A DNA stretch of 64,000 bases from Deroplatys truncata (lineage: Eukaryota; Arthropoda; Insecta; Mantodea; Mantidae). Location of the stretch: the NCBI GenBank assembly GCA_030765065.1, contig CM060987.1, positions 70,814,557 through 70,878,556 on the forward strand. Direction: 5' to 3'. A program made the position numbers and the translations under genes. The notes under the pieces are model-generated. The model saw only the letters and a list, made by a program, of their open reading frames with translations. It was not told the origin of the DNA and made no database searches. Positions 46,236-57,421 of this stretch are shown here, piece by piece; position 1 is the first letter of the stretch; every line of letters starts with the position of its first letter.

Positions 46236-46557
46236 ACCGAGCGGGATGCTCAGGCGCGTCTGTGGCTCGCATTTGGTAGGTTCTGGTCCAAACCTCGGGG
46301 TCGACCTATATGATTGAAGGTATTTTCGCGGTTTTCTTCGGTCCTAGGCGGATGCTGGGGTGGGTAATTTGATCCGCAAATTTTCCTATTATCCCTTTCA
46401 TCGCTATATTTAATTTCCTTCTTATTCACTCCATTCTAGGTATTGGGCTGATCCCGGATATGCTATATCCAGAGTTTGCTTGGTCCTCAACAAGGCATTC
46501 CTTGTAAGTTCTTGGGTATGTAAGTCCTACAGTGAGGAAGGTAATCTGTTAAAGAAA
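46236..46557 (+). mobile_element. SINE-a, full length (322 bp)
   Basis: The head is ACCGAGCGGGATGCTCAGGC with a diverged box B. The body includes TCGCGGTTTTCTTCGGTCCT and the tail ATTGGGCTGATCCCGGATAT, then GTAAGTCCTACAGTGAGGAA. The TSD AACTAATTTGAA is perfect at 46224-46235 and 46558-46569. Confidence 0.9.
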
Positions 46558-46704
46558 AACTAATTTGAATACGAACTGAATCATATATAAGTACTTGTAT
46601 TTAGGTAAGTGTAGCTGTAGGCCGATATATAAAACATGATGTTTTAAAAGTCACTCAGTTATTCTTATTATTCCGTTTTATTTTGAAAGAACGTTATACA
46701 CTAT

Positions 46705-46856
46705 CAGAGGTGGCGAAAACGTGACTCGCGAGTCATTTTGACTCGCAGGCGCACGTTCCCTCTCTGCAACCGTCCGTTTGATTTTCACATGCTGCAGAGT
46801 GATGCAGGGCGTGTTGCATATTTGGTGACTCGCGGAAGTCCTTTTCGCCACCCTTG
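46705..46856. mobile_element. GTGGCGAAAA MITE, copy 2 (152 bp)
   Basis: The ends are CAGAGGTGGCGAAAACG and reversed CAAGGGTGGCGAAAAGG. The TSD CACTAT is perfect (46699-46704 and 46857-46862). It contains the palindrome TGACTCGCGAGTCA at 46722-46735. Confidence 0.9.
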
Positions 46857-46989
46857 CACTATGTGATCAAAAGTATCCGGACACCCCACAAACATACGTG
46901 TTTCATCTTAGGTGCATTGTGCTGCCACCTACTGCCTGGTACTCATTATCCGCGACCTCAGTAGTCATTACACATCGTGAAACAGCAGA

Positions 46990-47998
46990 ATGGGGCGCTC
47001 CATGGAACTCACGGACTTCGAACGTGGTCAGGTGATTAGGTGTCACTTGTGTCAGAAGTCTGTACGCGAGATTTCCACACTCCTAAACATCCCTAGGTCC
47101 ACTGTTTCTGATGTGATAGTGAAGTGGAAACGTGAAGGGACATGTACAGCACAAAAGCGTACAGTCCAACCTCGTCTGTTGACTGACAGAGAGCGCCGAC
47201 ATTTGAAGAGGGTCGTAAAGAGTAATAGGCAGACATCTATCCAGATCATCACACAGGAATTCCAAACTGCATCTGGATCCACTCCAAGTACTATGTCAGT
47301 TAGGCGTGAGGCGAGAAACCTTGGATTCCATGGTCGAACGGCTGCTCATAAGCCGCACATCACGCAGGAAAATGCCAAATGACGCCTCGCTTGGTGTAAG
47401 GAGCGTCAACATTACACGATTGAACAGTGGCAAAACGTGTGGAGTGACGAATCACGGTACACAATGTGGCAATCCGAAGCCAGGGTATGGGTATGGCGAA
47501 TCCCCGGTAAACGTCATCTGCCAGTGTGTGTAGTGCTGGTGTTATAGTGTTGTCGTGTTTTTCCTGGAGGGGGCTTGCACCCCTTGTTGTTTTGCGTGGC
47601 ACGATCACAGTGCAGACCTACATTGATATTTTAAACACCTTCTTGCTTCTCACTGTTGAAGAGCAATTCGGGGATGGCGATTGCATCTTTCAACACGATC
47701 GAGCACCTGTTCATGCTGCACGGGCTGTGGCGGAGTGGTTACACGACAAAACATCCCTGTAATAGACTGGCCTGCACAGAGTCCTGGCGACTTGAATCCT
47801 ATAGAACACCTTTGGGATGTTTTGGAACGCCGACTTCGTTCCAGGCCTCACCGACCTACATCGATACCTCTCTTCAGTTCCGCACTCCGTGAAGAAAGGG
47901 CTGCCATTCCCCAAGAAACCTTCCAACACCTGATTGAAAGTATGCCTGCGAGAGTGAACGCTGCCATCAAGGCTAAGGGTGGGCCAACACAATATTGA
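46990..47998 (+). pseudogene. Tc1-type transposase, broken
   Basis: Transposases of this family bind the terminal repeats and cut and paste the element into TA. The first 130 codons (46990-47379) are open: MGRSMELTDFERGQVIRCHL, with the paired-like HTH and IPRSTVSDVIVKWKREGT. They end at a TGA where CGA (Arg) is expected in ENAKRRLAWCKER. Next come WSDESRYTMW (first Asp, 47435-47465), FQHDRAPVHAARAVAEWL (second Asp, 47686-47740) and, in the next frame, DWPAQSPGDLNPIEHLWDVL (catalytic Glu, about 47800). The second Asp and the Glu are 34 residues apart, the DD34E signature. I count one in-frame stop and at least two frameshifts. Confidence 0.9.
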
Positions 47999-48328
47999 CT
48001 TCCAGCATTACCGACGGAGGGCACCACGAACTTGTACGACATTTTCAGCCAGGTTTCCGGATACTTTTGATCACGTAGTGTATATTTTTTCACAACTTTT
48101 TAAATTACCATAAAAGTAAGCATATTGAATTATAAAATACTCCTTATTACATTATCTAATAAAAATATTCCAACGAATTTTGAATACCTGTAATAGTAAT
48201 GTGATTTTTGAACTTCTTTTTCATTCACCAATTTCTCAATATTTGGTATAATGCTTGATGTGCACAGAACAAGTATATTAACAGGATGCACATCTGTAAT
48301 ATTTGAAGGTAATTTACACTTAATAACA

Positions 48329-49010
48329 GAGTGGGATGGCTCAGGCGGTAACGTTAGGATAACCCTTTTGAATCAGGCATTTTACTTTTTCATTTAAAAA
48401 TAGTTTAAGTTTATTGGTTTAATACTAATCCTGCATGGGATAATTGCCTATTATTAAAAATAGTTTAAGTTTATTGGTTTAATACTAATCCTGCATGGGA
48501 TAATTGCCTATTAATAATATTTTGTATGGACACATTCGGTAGGTGTGGTTTCGATTCCCACAGCCAACTTTCCTGACCCTTGGGTTTTTTCTGGGAGTTT
48601 CCCCGGGTCGCTAAGCGAACGCTAGGAAGGATCCTTACATTCCCCGAATTTCCTATCCCCACCATTCTCATTTTACTTCACCTTTCTTGTGCTTGGGTTC
48701 TTTTGGGGTTGCAAGTGTCGGCAGGAGGTCTCGGTGTCTGCATTGCAGGGAAAAAATGATGCTCTGAGTAAACCTTCGTCCCCCGGAATGGGAGAGGTCT
48801 CCGGATCCCGGGCCCCCCAGGAATGTGTAAGCCCACAGGGAGAGGGGACCCAGCTGCCATCTGGGCAGTTTAAATTTCTAAGTGGTAGGGACCCTTCCCT
48901 CCGCCTGTCGTGCCTCCTGGTCCGGCCGCCCTCTGACTCCTCTCACCTTATCCCTCCCTTCCGGGGGTGCGTCAGAGGCCTAGGTTGAGGTGCTGTAGTC
49001 CGCCTCTACT
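48329..49010 (+). mobile_element. SINE-b with an insertion between its promoter boxes
   Basis: The box A half GTGGGATGGCTCAGGCGGTA (48332-48351) is separated from the box B half GGTGTGGTTTCGATTCCCAC (48542-48561). About 180 bp of foreign AT-rich DNA lies between them. The body (TTGGGTTTTTTCTGGGAGTT, CTAAGCGAACGCTAGGAAGG) and a GC-rich tail follow to about 49010. With its boxes so far apart it is unlikely to be transcribed. Confidence 0.7.
48394..48513. repeat. perfect 60-bp tandem duplication
   Basis: The 60-bp unit containing ATAGTTTAAGTTTATTGG and CCTGCATGGGATAATTGCC is present twice without a mismatch, inside the insertion in the SINE. Confidence 0.95.
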
Positions 49011-49397
49011 CTTAATTCGATCTTATCCTACTCTTAATCAAATTAATAGTAGAAAAACTTTGGTCACAAATTTATATGAAGCCAGATCTGCTCACGAACC
49101 TTAAAGCAAGATTGTTAATTTCAGGAAAACGGTCTGAAGGATCTAATTCCAAGATTCGGTGAAATTAGGAGAAGTGGGTGACCCACAATGCTCATCAAAT
49201 TTAGTACAAAGTCCTGACTAGTTTTAGATATCTATTATTTCCATTTGCAAGGATGGAGAGTAGTTATGAATCTCAGACTCTGAAATGCAAAATGGATTAA
49301 CGAATATATTCCAAAATCGAGTTGAGAATGTCTCGCACAAAGATGTAACACCTGCTTTATATTTTAAATGGTTAAGGATAAAGTCACTGCATTTACT

Positions 49398-50403
49398 TAG
49401 CACTAGCTGGCTGCTCGACATTGCACGGTAGCTTTTTAAACTCGAATGACGATTTAATTAACTTAATTTACCGTCTGAGTTCTTTAGTCTTCCCCTGACA
49501 GTCTTCCAAATTCTGGAAATGCTGCACACCTTTGGCGCTGAACAATTTGTCAGTCGGAATGGTCGAGTAATGTTTTAGAAAATTACAGCGAGTGACATTT
49601 AAACCTTTATCCCATAGTTAATTAATACATAAAATAAATAAATCCTTTGGCACTACAGCCCGCGAAAGGTCTGGACCTAGCCAACGCTGCCAGTCTCACG
49701 CCCACGTGCGCACGACAGAGGTGAGTGATCATCCAACCGATATGTGGAGGTGGTGTGGCGAGCCTCAAGCATTCTGCAGCCGGAAAGTTGGCCCATGAGG
49801 CCAGAACCGCTGCCTATCGCAGCTCCTCAGTTTCCTCACGATGCTGAGTGAGCACTGATCCTATACCCGGGGCGTAAAATCGAACCCGCGCATTTCGTAG
49901 TCGGGAACCAGGGTACCACGCCCCAGCCCATTGTGCAACGAGCAGGACTAATAACATGTAATCTACACAGCTTTAACATAATACATACCTAGATTCTTAA
50001 CATACACAACAGAATAGAGGTGAAGCAGGTGAATATGACGAATCCCCATTCTCTGGCTATGGTCTACTATCATCGAGGAAAATACTCTTCTCAGTTGTTA
50101 ATGATAAAATATTGGTTGGTCTATTTCTGATGTTAACTGAACACAGCTTTCTCTGTTCATACAATTATTTAACATACCCTGCATCTTGATTACAACATAC
50201 AAAGAAAATAGAGCAAAACGTTTTCACTTGAGAGTTATTAAAATATGTGGTCATTGATATCGTATGAGTATCGTGTGATAAGCAGATTCGATTCTCTTTT
50301 GTTTTGCTGCGTCGTAGATGTTAAATCCTGACCATCTACTTATATATTGCTTGGTTTGAAATATCCACGGCATTTGTGTTATTTTACATGCTTTTTCAAT
50401 GGA

Positions 50404-50435
<32 letters not shown>

Positions 50436-50715
50436 TATTTTCTACTCCATTGTATTCTCAACTAAAAGTCAAATCCTTCTTTGCAAGCATGTTCTTTTAT
50501 AACTCCGACGTGTTCGTACTGAAGCACAAGGGCTATGTAATTCCTTTTAATCTTTTAGTAGCTAATAAAATGTGTTTTATAGACCATGTCCGCCATAAAG
50601 AATTGGGCTTTACAATGATGAAAGAATTATTAAAATCGGTTGCATGGTTTATGAGATTACCTTACACACACACACGAGTGCATTCAGATGTTCTCTCTTT
50701 ATACTACTGGTATAC
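49398..50715 (+). repeat. family P, second long copy
   Basis: The left end ACTAGCTGGCTGCTCGACAT continues to GACGATTTAATTAAC. The right end has AAATCGGTTGCATGGTTTAT, ACACACACACGAG and TCTCTCTTTATACTACTGG. It shares the GTGAATATGA.GAAT internal word with the copy at 22195. It contains a reversed SINE and (TAA)n at 50406-50434. Confidence 0.55.
49632..49940 (-). mobile_element. tRNA-derived SINE inside family P
   Basis: The minus-strand head GGGCTGGGGCGTGGTACCCT leads to GCGCGGGTTCGATTTTACG (box B, about 49878-49896). A 200-bp body with no match elsewhere here follows, ending AAGGATTTATTTATTTTATG. Confidence 0.65.
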
Positions 50716-52578
50716 ATACATGTTGAATGCTTAGAAAATGATCAACTTTGCACTGCACTACAGTGCCATTTAAACAACCTGAGACCCCTGACAGCTCACT
50801 CGAAGCGGAGAAGCGGGAGAGCTGCGTTGCCACGGTGCATTAGAACTTGCCAGTTGTTTAGCAGCGCGCCGAATAGCTAACAACTCGCGTGGATTTACCA
50901 TTTAATATGTCCGATGTGGTTAGAACTAGAGTCATAAACTAAATTGCAGCTTATTCAGCGCATAAAGAAGCTTAAGACTCCGACATCTTTATTTTAGTCC
51001 TAATATTTTACATTTAAAATACGGAGCTTAATACATTTGACGGCTCTGCCTAATGTATACAGCAAGCTTCTAGATGGCAGCGTGCGAAATATGTAGAAAA
51101 TAACCAAGTTTCATAATCTATAATAGGGTCGATTTATTTCAAATTACTTTCAGTTGCAGTGAATTAACACTACCACAATAGTTTAAGTGTTCACGTTCAT
51201 GCGATGACAGGGCGACTCGAGAGACAAGTCGGTTTCTTGGTTAGCAGAAGTCACTGATGTAGATGATCATTTTATCTACGCACTCACATAAGATTCCTTC
51301 TTTTTACTATTTCTTCGACAGGTCTTTTGCTTTGTGGTACCACAGCCACTCAATTGTCTGACGTCACCTGCTCTAATGCTTTCATTGTTAAGCGGACCTT
51401 TTATTGTTTTTAGCTTTATGTATTGTAGCATATATTGCAGATGTTCCTCGTTTGGCGGTGGCTGAAACAATGCAAGACAATATTACAATGCTGCAACAGG
51501 TGCCTGGTTTTACACGGCACTACTCTTAATTTATTATATGTTAAGGGTTATTAGTAATTGTTATAAATTGCTTTTCTCTGCATACACACAAACAGTAAAT
51601 AACGAAAATAAAGGGAATACAAATGAATGCTTAGTAATCAGTAGTAACCCACGTGCTGCAATGCGGTATAACATGGCAACAAAGTTCAGTTTGTTGGAGA
51701 AGGGAAAGGAGGGCGGTGGTACTTACTGCCTAGAGCAACGGCAGAGGGGATGTTGCCATGAAAACCTACTCCTCCGAGAAATGTCAGAAGTCTCATGTTT
51801 AAATTCCACCGTAAGGTAGGTGTTGACTTCGTTGAACATGAATGGAAACAAAGAGTCTTTTCCCAGTACCTCTTGTTAAGAATACCCAAATTATGGGACA
51901 TATCAACTAAAAATGCCACTCTTGAATTTTAAGTGGTAAATCACACTCCAAAAGCAAAATATCTCCCGAATTCAGAATTGAAAGAACTGGATGTTTTAAT
52001 TTGAAAGAACGCCAAAGCATTTCTCCTGTAGAAAGTCGCCTAACCGGATTGCGTACTCTATCGTCGGCGGGACATTCAAAATGTCTTGATGGACCTAGGG
52101 TTGCCGCCCATGCATTATTTGTTGAAACATTTCAACTTTGGTTAAAATCGATACAAAGTTAAGTATAGTAGTTAAGTTAAGGAGCCTTTGAGTCTTGGTT
52201 GCTACTGAATATTTCCAAATCGAGGCTAAAGGCTTTGAACGTTTGCTAGCTAAACAAAATACTGCAATGAATGTATGCATAATTGACTGCAAACAGGCGG
52301 GAGAAGAGAAAAATATGCTGCTTTTTGTTCTTATTTAGTTTTTATTACCATTAGAACGAAACAATCACGGAACAGGGATGAAACGCTGTTAATATGTTTA
52401 TAGAGCCTTATTCCAAACATTTGTATAGTGGATTCGTTTATGATCTCCCTTGTCACGCGGGGATTAAACACCGGATATTAAAACTTTAATCCATCTTATT
52501 AGGGCTTAAATGGGTTAAATGTATTTTTATATGCTCGACTGCGCATATAGCTACGCTTTTTATTTTAATTTATTGCCC
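50716..52578. other. unassigned stretch
   Basis: Short open frames only (for example 51538-51819, plus, 93 codons), without recognised domains. No repeat family seen. Confidence 0.45.
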
Positions 52579-52587
52579 TGAATTGAG

Positions 52588-52965
52588 GTCGGCGTCGTGG
52601 CCGAGTGATTAGACCGGTCACCTCTCACCAAGGCCTCTCACCTGGATTCGATGCCAAGGAACCGCATGTGGGATTGTGGTGGACAAAGCGGCGTTTTCTC
52701 CGGGTTCTTCAGCTTCTCCCGCTATTCATTCCATCAACTGCTCCATCGTCACCTTTCCTTTCATCCATTTCACCACCATTTCATATCATTTACTTCCTCG
52801 CTCTCATACCAGCTATCGGGCTGATCATCCATCCCGGCTATTCTACCTGATCTAAAGTGTCTGCTCCTAGAACAGGCCTCTGCTCCCAGGCACCCACTTG
52901 TAAGTTCTGGGGGGAGGGATGTAAATCCTACATACGAGGAGAGTAATCAGGGAAAGAAGAAGTTA
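52588..52965 (+). mobile_element. SINE with a Leu/Ser-type head and the SINE-a tail (378 bp)
   Basis: The head is GTCGGCGTCGTGGCCGAGTG, unlike the GAGCGGGATGGCTCAGG heads, with a box B-like GGATTCGATGCC. The tail ATCGGGCTGATCATCCATCC, then GATGTAAATCCTACATACGA and GGGAAAGAAGAAG, is that of SINE-a. TGAATTGAG (52579-52587) and TGAACTGAG (52966-52974) form the TSD. Confidence 0.85.
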
Positions 52966-52974
52966 TGAACTGAG

Positions 52975-53420
52975 ATTTTTTAAAAGTATCCCGGGTCCAT
53001 CGCAATGCCAGGTTTGTCTGGACTCTTAAATTGTCTTCACAGGTTAAAACTAATACGAAATCTACCATTAAAAGTAAATAAAACCTTGGAGAAAAAAGGC
53101 ACCCTATCACACAACTAATTGTAAAACTTATAGCTTGCAAAATGCCATCTGCGTACTGGTATATGTGATGAAAATGAGATTATATCGGCTATGTTGATAT
53201 CACTTAAATGGCGAGAAAACAAGTGGAGATGTTAAAAAAAGAATTTTCACAAATGCTAAGTCAAATTTCGTAAATATAAACATTTTGAAATTGATAGAAA
53301 TTTAAGAGCACTTTATACGGAGAGTCTGCTAAAAATGTACGACTTTGAGGTTTGTTTTTGAGAGTATCTACTAAATATCACCAGATAAGACACAAAATTA
53401 GCGAATGCACCTGAAACGTA
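52975..53420. other. unassigned AT-rich stretch
   Basis: Nothing recognised. Confidence 0.5.
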
Positions 53421-53434
53421 AAGTGTGCATTTAC

Positions 53435-53971
53435 CGAGCGAGGTGGCGCCGAGGTAATGCGTACGACACGCATTCGGGAGGTCCCGGGTTCGATTACCAG
53501 CGACCGCCCTCTCTGACCTATGGTTTTGTTTTCGGGAGTTTTCCCGGGTCTTCAGGCGATGGTTGGAGTGGTTTCTTTCCTGCCCCTACATTTCGTAACA
53601 TTCATAATTTCATTCATCGTTCACCACGAGGTCTCTTTCAGGATTGGAAGTATAGGCGGTGGTGTTTCGGTGCGGCGTGCCAGAGAAAAAGGATGCTCTC
53701 TGTGGAATTTTCTCCGTTCCTGAGCTTTCAGTTGGTTGCCGAGGTAAAACGAATCGTCCCTTCGGAACGGGATGTTGGACCTCTGTGTGGGACAGGAGTC
53801 CCTGTACGACTGTCGGGACGCCTCAATCTGGATACTTTAGGGACCTTATCATTGCTAAGCCGTCACTCCTAGTTCCACCCACCCGGTGCCTGCTCTCACC
53901 TCCTCCTGTGGGGGTGTAGATACAATATCCTCACTGGTACAGTGCAGAATTCCCTCCCATCATCAGAAAGG
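53435..53971 (+). mobile_element. SINE-b, full length (537 bp)
   Basis: The head CGAGCGAGGTGGCGCCGAGG is followed by box B GGAGGTCCCGGGTTCGATTA (about 53478-53497). The body includes TTCGGGAGTTTTCCCGGGTC, and the GC-rich tail includes CGGTGGTGTTTCGGTGCGGC. The TSD AAGTGYGCATTTAC is at 53421-53434 and 53972-53985 (one mismatch). Confidence 0.9.
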
Positions 53972-53985
53972 AAGTGCGCATTTAC

Positions 53986-55850
53986 AATCCTTTTTAATGA
54001 AAGGCCGTCAAAACGAATACTTTCAACGAAATTTCGATATGGAAATGTTTCGAAACCAAAATATTCTCTAACTATGCGGTAGATAAAATAAAAGCATTTA
54101 AAAAGTTCCTTATTTATTACTATTTTGAATTTATTTGTATGTCGTGAATCGTGCTATCTGTTCCTAGCAATGTGATTATGTAACCTATTGCGATTGTTGA
54201 ATGCAGCGTTACTAAAGGCGTTAAATTGAAAGTGAAACCGTTGACGTTTTAAAATAATCATTTACTTTCTGGGAGTATCACACCATTAGGTACTATCAAG
54301 ATGCACAGACCGTATAGTATATTCGTTTGCACGTGTTGTCACGTTAAAAACGAAGAATGAAATTCCAGAGAAATGTTGCCGGCAAACTGATTGATAGACC
54401 CTAAGTGGAAGTGGTAGTTCCAAGAAAGAAGAGGACAATGTGAGGTTACCGTCCATATGAACTCTACTAGAGGATCAAGTTTTTCCACAGTTAAAACAGT
54501 TGACAGTTGAAACTCAGTTACGCTTTCAGCAAACATTCTAGAAAAGGGAAACCTGTAATAGACGGAAGGTTCAGACAATGCCGCGGTAGTGTACAGCTTG
54601 AACGACTTCCCTTAATGGAAGGAAAACATAACTTTAATTCCTGCAGGTGTTTGTTGTTTGATGGAACCAAAACAGTCGTAAATATGCTTTAATGCTGAGC
54701 CATACATTACTGAAATCAGTCAACCACAGTTTGCTGCCGAAGGAGAGATACTTCACTCCAATCCAACATCCTCCATTCTTCATTGTTCTATACTTTTCTC
54801 TTCGTCTCTGTATATCACCCATTTATCTTAATATTATCGATCTTTGGTATTTTTATCTTCCAAGCTGTTTTCGTTCGCCATTCCCATCAGTGCATCTCTT
54901 AAGAAGCTGGTAATTTTTTCCCCTTCCTGATCAATTCCAGTATTGTTAATTTGTCTACGCCTTTTAAAAAAGCTTCGTTGCTTGTATTATTTGTCCTTTT
55001 TATACTCTTCATTCTTCTGTCCATCCACGTATCAAACCGTCAGTCTTTTTCGTATTCCGTCCCAACGTTTAAGTTTCCGCACTATACAACGCAGAAAAAA
55101 TTGATGTGTTGATTTATATTCCATTTTCTTCCCGCTATCATTTATTTTTTCTCTTCTACAAACTAATTTTACAAAAGTTTATTTTTCTATCTTACACAAT
55201 GAAAGAAGGGGATATATTAAGAAGCTGTATGGTACAAAAAAGAGTATAAAAAATGAGAGCATTTGGGGAGCAGGGTTGAAAAAAACGCTGGATCAAATAC
55301 GAATGAAAGATATGTGGTTACAAATGGAAAGGAACAGCCCAGGTTTTTGGAAAAAAGTGAGAGAGGAAGGGTAGATGATATCAAAACGCAGAAGATATGG
55401 GGAAATATAGAAAATAAAAAATCTTTGAAATTCTACAGGAAAATAAAAAGGGAATGAGGTAGAAAAGGTATATAAAGCAGTGTAATAAAAACGAGAAAGA
55501 AGGATTAGCTTGGATGAGTTCATGAATGTTGCATGGAAAATGTTAACAAGTAAGCAGGAAGTAAGTAATAGGAAAGTAGAGGATTTCTTAATAAAAGTGA
55601 AAGAAAAATGGATGAGGAAAGTCAAGGAGAAGAAGAGGGATGGAGAGGGAGGGGAGATACAAAAATTGAATTACACTGAGGCTTCAGCAAGAAGAAGTAA
55701 ATGTTGCAAGCAGTGCTGAAGGCCAGGTAGTCATACTGACAGTGCAACACAAAGGGAGGTAGCAGGCATATACATTTTAAAGCAGATATGATGTATAAAT
55801 GTATCGAAATATTGTAAATTGTAGCTAGAAGGTGTTCAATAACCTAAACT
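53986..55850. other. unassigned stretch
   Basis: AT-rich, with lysine/glutamate-rich open frames at 55263-55719 (plus) that have no recognised domain. The ARRSKCCKQC end of one frame (55510-55719) may be LINE-like, but this is too weak to call. Confidence 0.4.
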
Positions 55851-55854
55851 AAAC

Positions 55855-56700
55855 TATCTTACATCATTGTAATCGAGATGATTCTTTGTAGGAATAGTTA
55901 AATTACACATTTCGTTGTAGATACAAGAGGGATAGGGGATCTGAAGCGATAGTCTTCTTCTTCTTTAACTCTTCATTGTAGGACTTACACTCCCACTGAC
56001 TTACAAGCTAATGGTTTGGGTCAGTAGCCTGTCGAGGAACAAGCAAACTCTGGATCATAGCATATCCAGGTTGGGTGATCAGCCCAATGGTATGGCGGTG
56101 AAGAAGAAGGAAATAAATGTAGTGATGAAAGGGATTATAGGAAAATTCGCGGATTATTATTCAAATTCAATTTTTCAAATTTAAATTCAAATTATGCAAC
56201 CCAGTATTCGCTTAGTGACTGAGGAAAACCACGAAAAAACTTCGGTCAGATTGGTCGATCCTAAAGTTTGAACCCGGGACATTCCGAATGTGAACCACAG
56301 ACGCTACCACCCGAGCCATCCCGGCCGTTGAAGCTATTATCAAACCTTTAAAAAGCGGTCGTTAAATGCTGCTTTGACATTTCATTCTATGCATGGCTTC
56401 GAGAAATGGCGATTAACTACCTCAAAACTTGGGTGATATTAAGCACTGGAAAATTCTAACAAATAGTAAGTAATATCTCGAAAATTGCTGATGCCATAAA
56501 AAATGTATTTGGCATAACATGGGTTTTAACAAGATCTGCGTTTGTTTTTCGCGTAATAGGTTTACCAGTTACGCAAAATTAAATAAAATTAATTGCTAAT
56601 GAAGTGAACTTCACAGGCTATTCGCAGAAAATTCAAGTAATACTTTATATTGGCCATGCAAAAATCTTATGATATTTTAATAAAAATGTGAGAACATAAA
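55855..56700 (+). repeat. family H fragment split by a SINE
   Basis: The left part ends GATCTGAAGCGATAGTC (55954). The right part resumes with AAACCTTTAAAAAGCGG and continues through ATCTCGAAAATTGCTGATGC and GGCTATTCGCAGAAAATTC to about 56700. The 12-bp duplication at the break fits a SINE landing in a pre-existing copy. Confidence 0.75.
55955..56329 (-). mobile_element. SINE-a (375 bp) inside family H
   Basis: The minus-strand head GGCCGGGATGGCTCGGGTGG is followed by GGAATGTCCCGGGTTCAAAC (box B, about 56268-56287). The tail ATTGGGCTGATCACCCAACC and GTAAGTCCTACAATGAAGAG ends in AAGAAGAAGAA. TSD: GAAGCGATAGTC (55943-55954) and GAAGCTATTATC (56330-56341). An ATTCAAATT-type internal expansion lies at 56158-56200. 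Confidence 0.85.
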
Positions 56701-56704
56701 GCTA

Positions 56705-57280
56705 ATAAAAGTCAGGCCAACGCGCGTGCGCGTGTGTGTGGGTGTCTGTGGACAGCATAATTCAAAGACGAAAAGTTGGTTAAATACCAAACTTGGTGTT
56801 TAAGTTCAGCATCTTCCAAGGATGCAACACAAAGTTTGATTAAAAAACAATATGTTTAAGATATTAGCATGGCAAATAAAATGTATAAATTTTGAATTTT
56901 CTGCGATTAGCATGCTTCATTCTGAATGACTTCTGCACAATTGCTAAATCGTAGGGGATAGACAAAGCCTTACTACACAAAATATGTAGGTCTCATTTAA
57001 GCACAATTTATATCAAATAAAAATTGTCGTGGCGTTAATCATTTTTTTAAGTGCTAAGTCTCTATTAATTTTTCTCGTGGAATTTCAAAGCCATTACACA
57101 GCGATCATCCGCTTTTTAAAACTCTGACTATCACTTCAGTTTTCTGCTTCCTTATATCTACAATGAGTGTTAAAACTGAAATGAAAGTTTATCTCTCTTA
57201 GCTAGAAATAGAAGAATACACTTTTGTAACAGTAGTTTGTAGAATAATAAGTAGATATAGTCATGTGAATGCAACGCGTC
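56705..57280 (-). repeat. family H fragment
   Basis: GTGTCTGTGGACAGCATAAT, AAAGACGAAAAGTTGG and GAATGCAACGCGTCAGATT lie in minus-strand order, facing the fragment on its left. Confidence 0.7.
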
Positions 57281-57304
57281 AGATTATTTAAAGTACTAAG
57301 TCGC

Positions 57305-57389
57305 CACTTTCTATACTGTCTTACTTACCTAGAGGATTCCACACAAAAATTCGATATAGAGATTTCACAGAAAATGCATGTTTTTAGGC

Positions 57390-57421
<32 letters not shown>

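Larger units (their letters stand above)
46699..48080 (+). mobile_element. Tc1-family transposon (DD34E) with a MITE in its left end
   Basis: The right end reversed reads CACTACGTGATCAAAAGTAT (ending 48080) followed by TA. The left end CACTATGTGATCAAAAGTAT is split: CACTAT at 46699-46704, preceded by TA, then a MITE, then CACTAT again at 46857-46862 and GTGATCAAAAG. Removing the MITE and one repeat leaves about 1224 bp, a normal Tc1 length with ends perfectly aligned to TA. Confidence 0.9.

Noticed and set aside
55263-55719. Lysine-rich open frames as host exons
   Set aside because: No domain or splice support; probably decayed repeat sequence.
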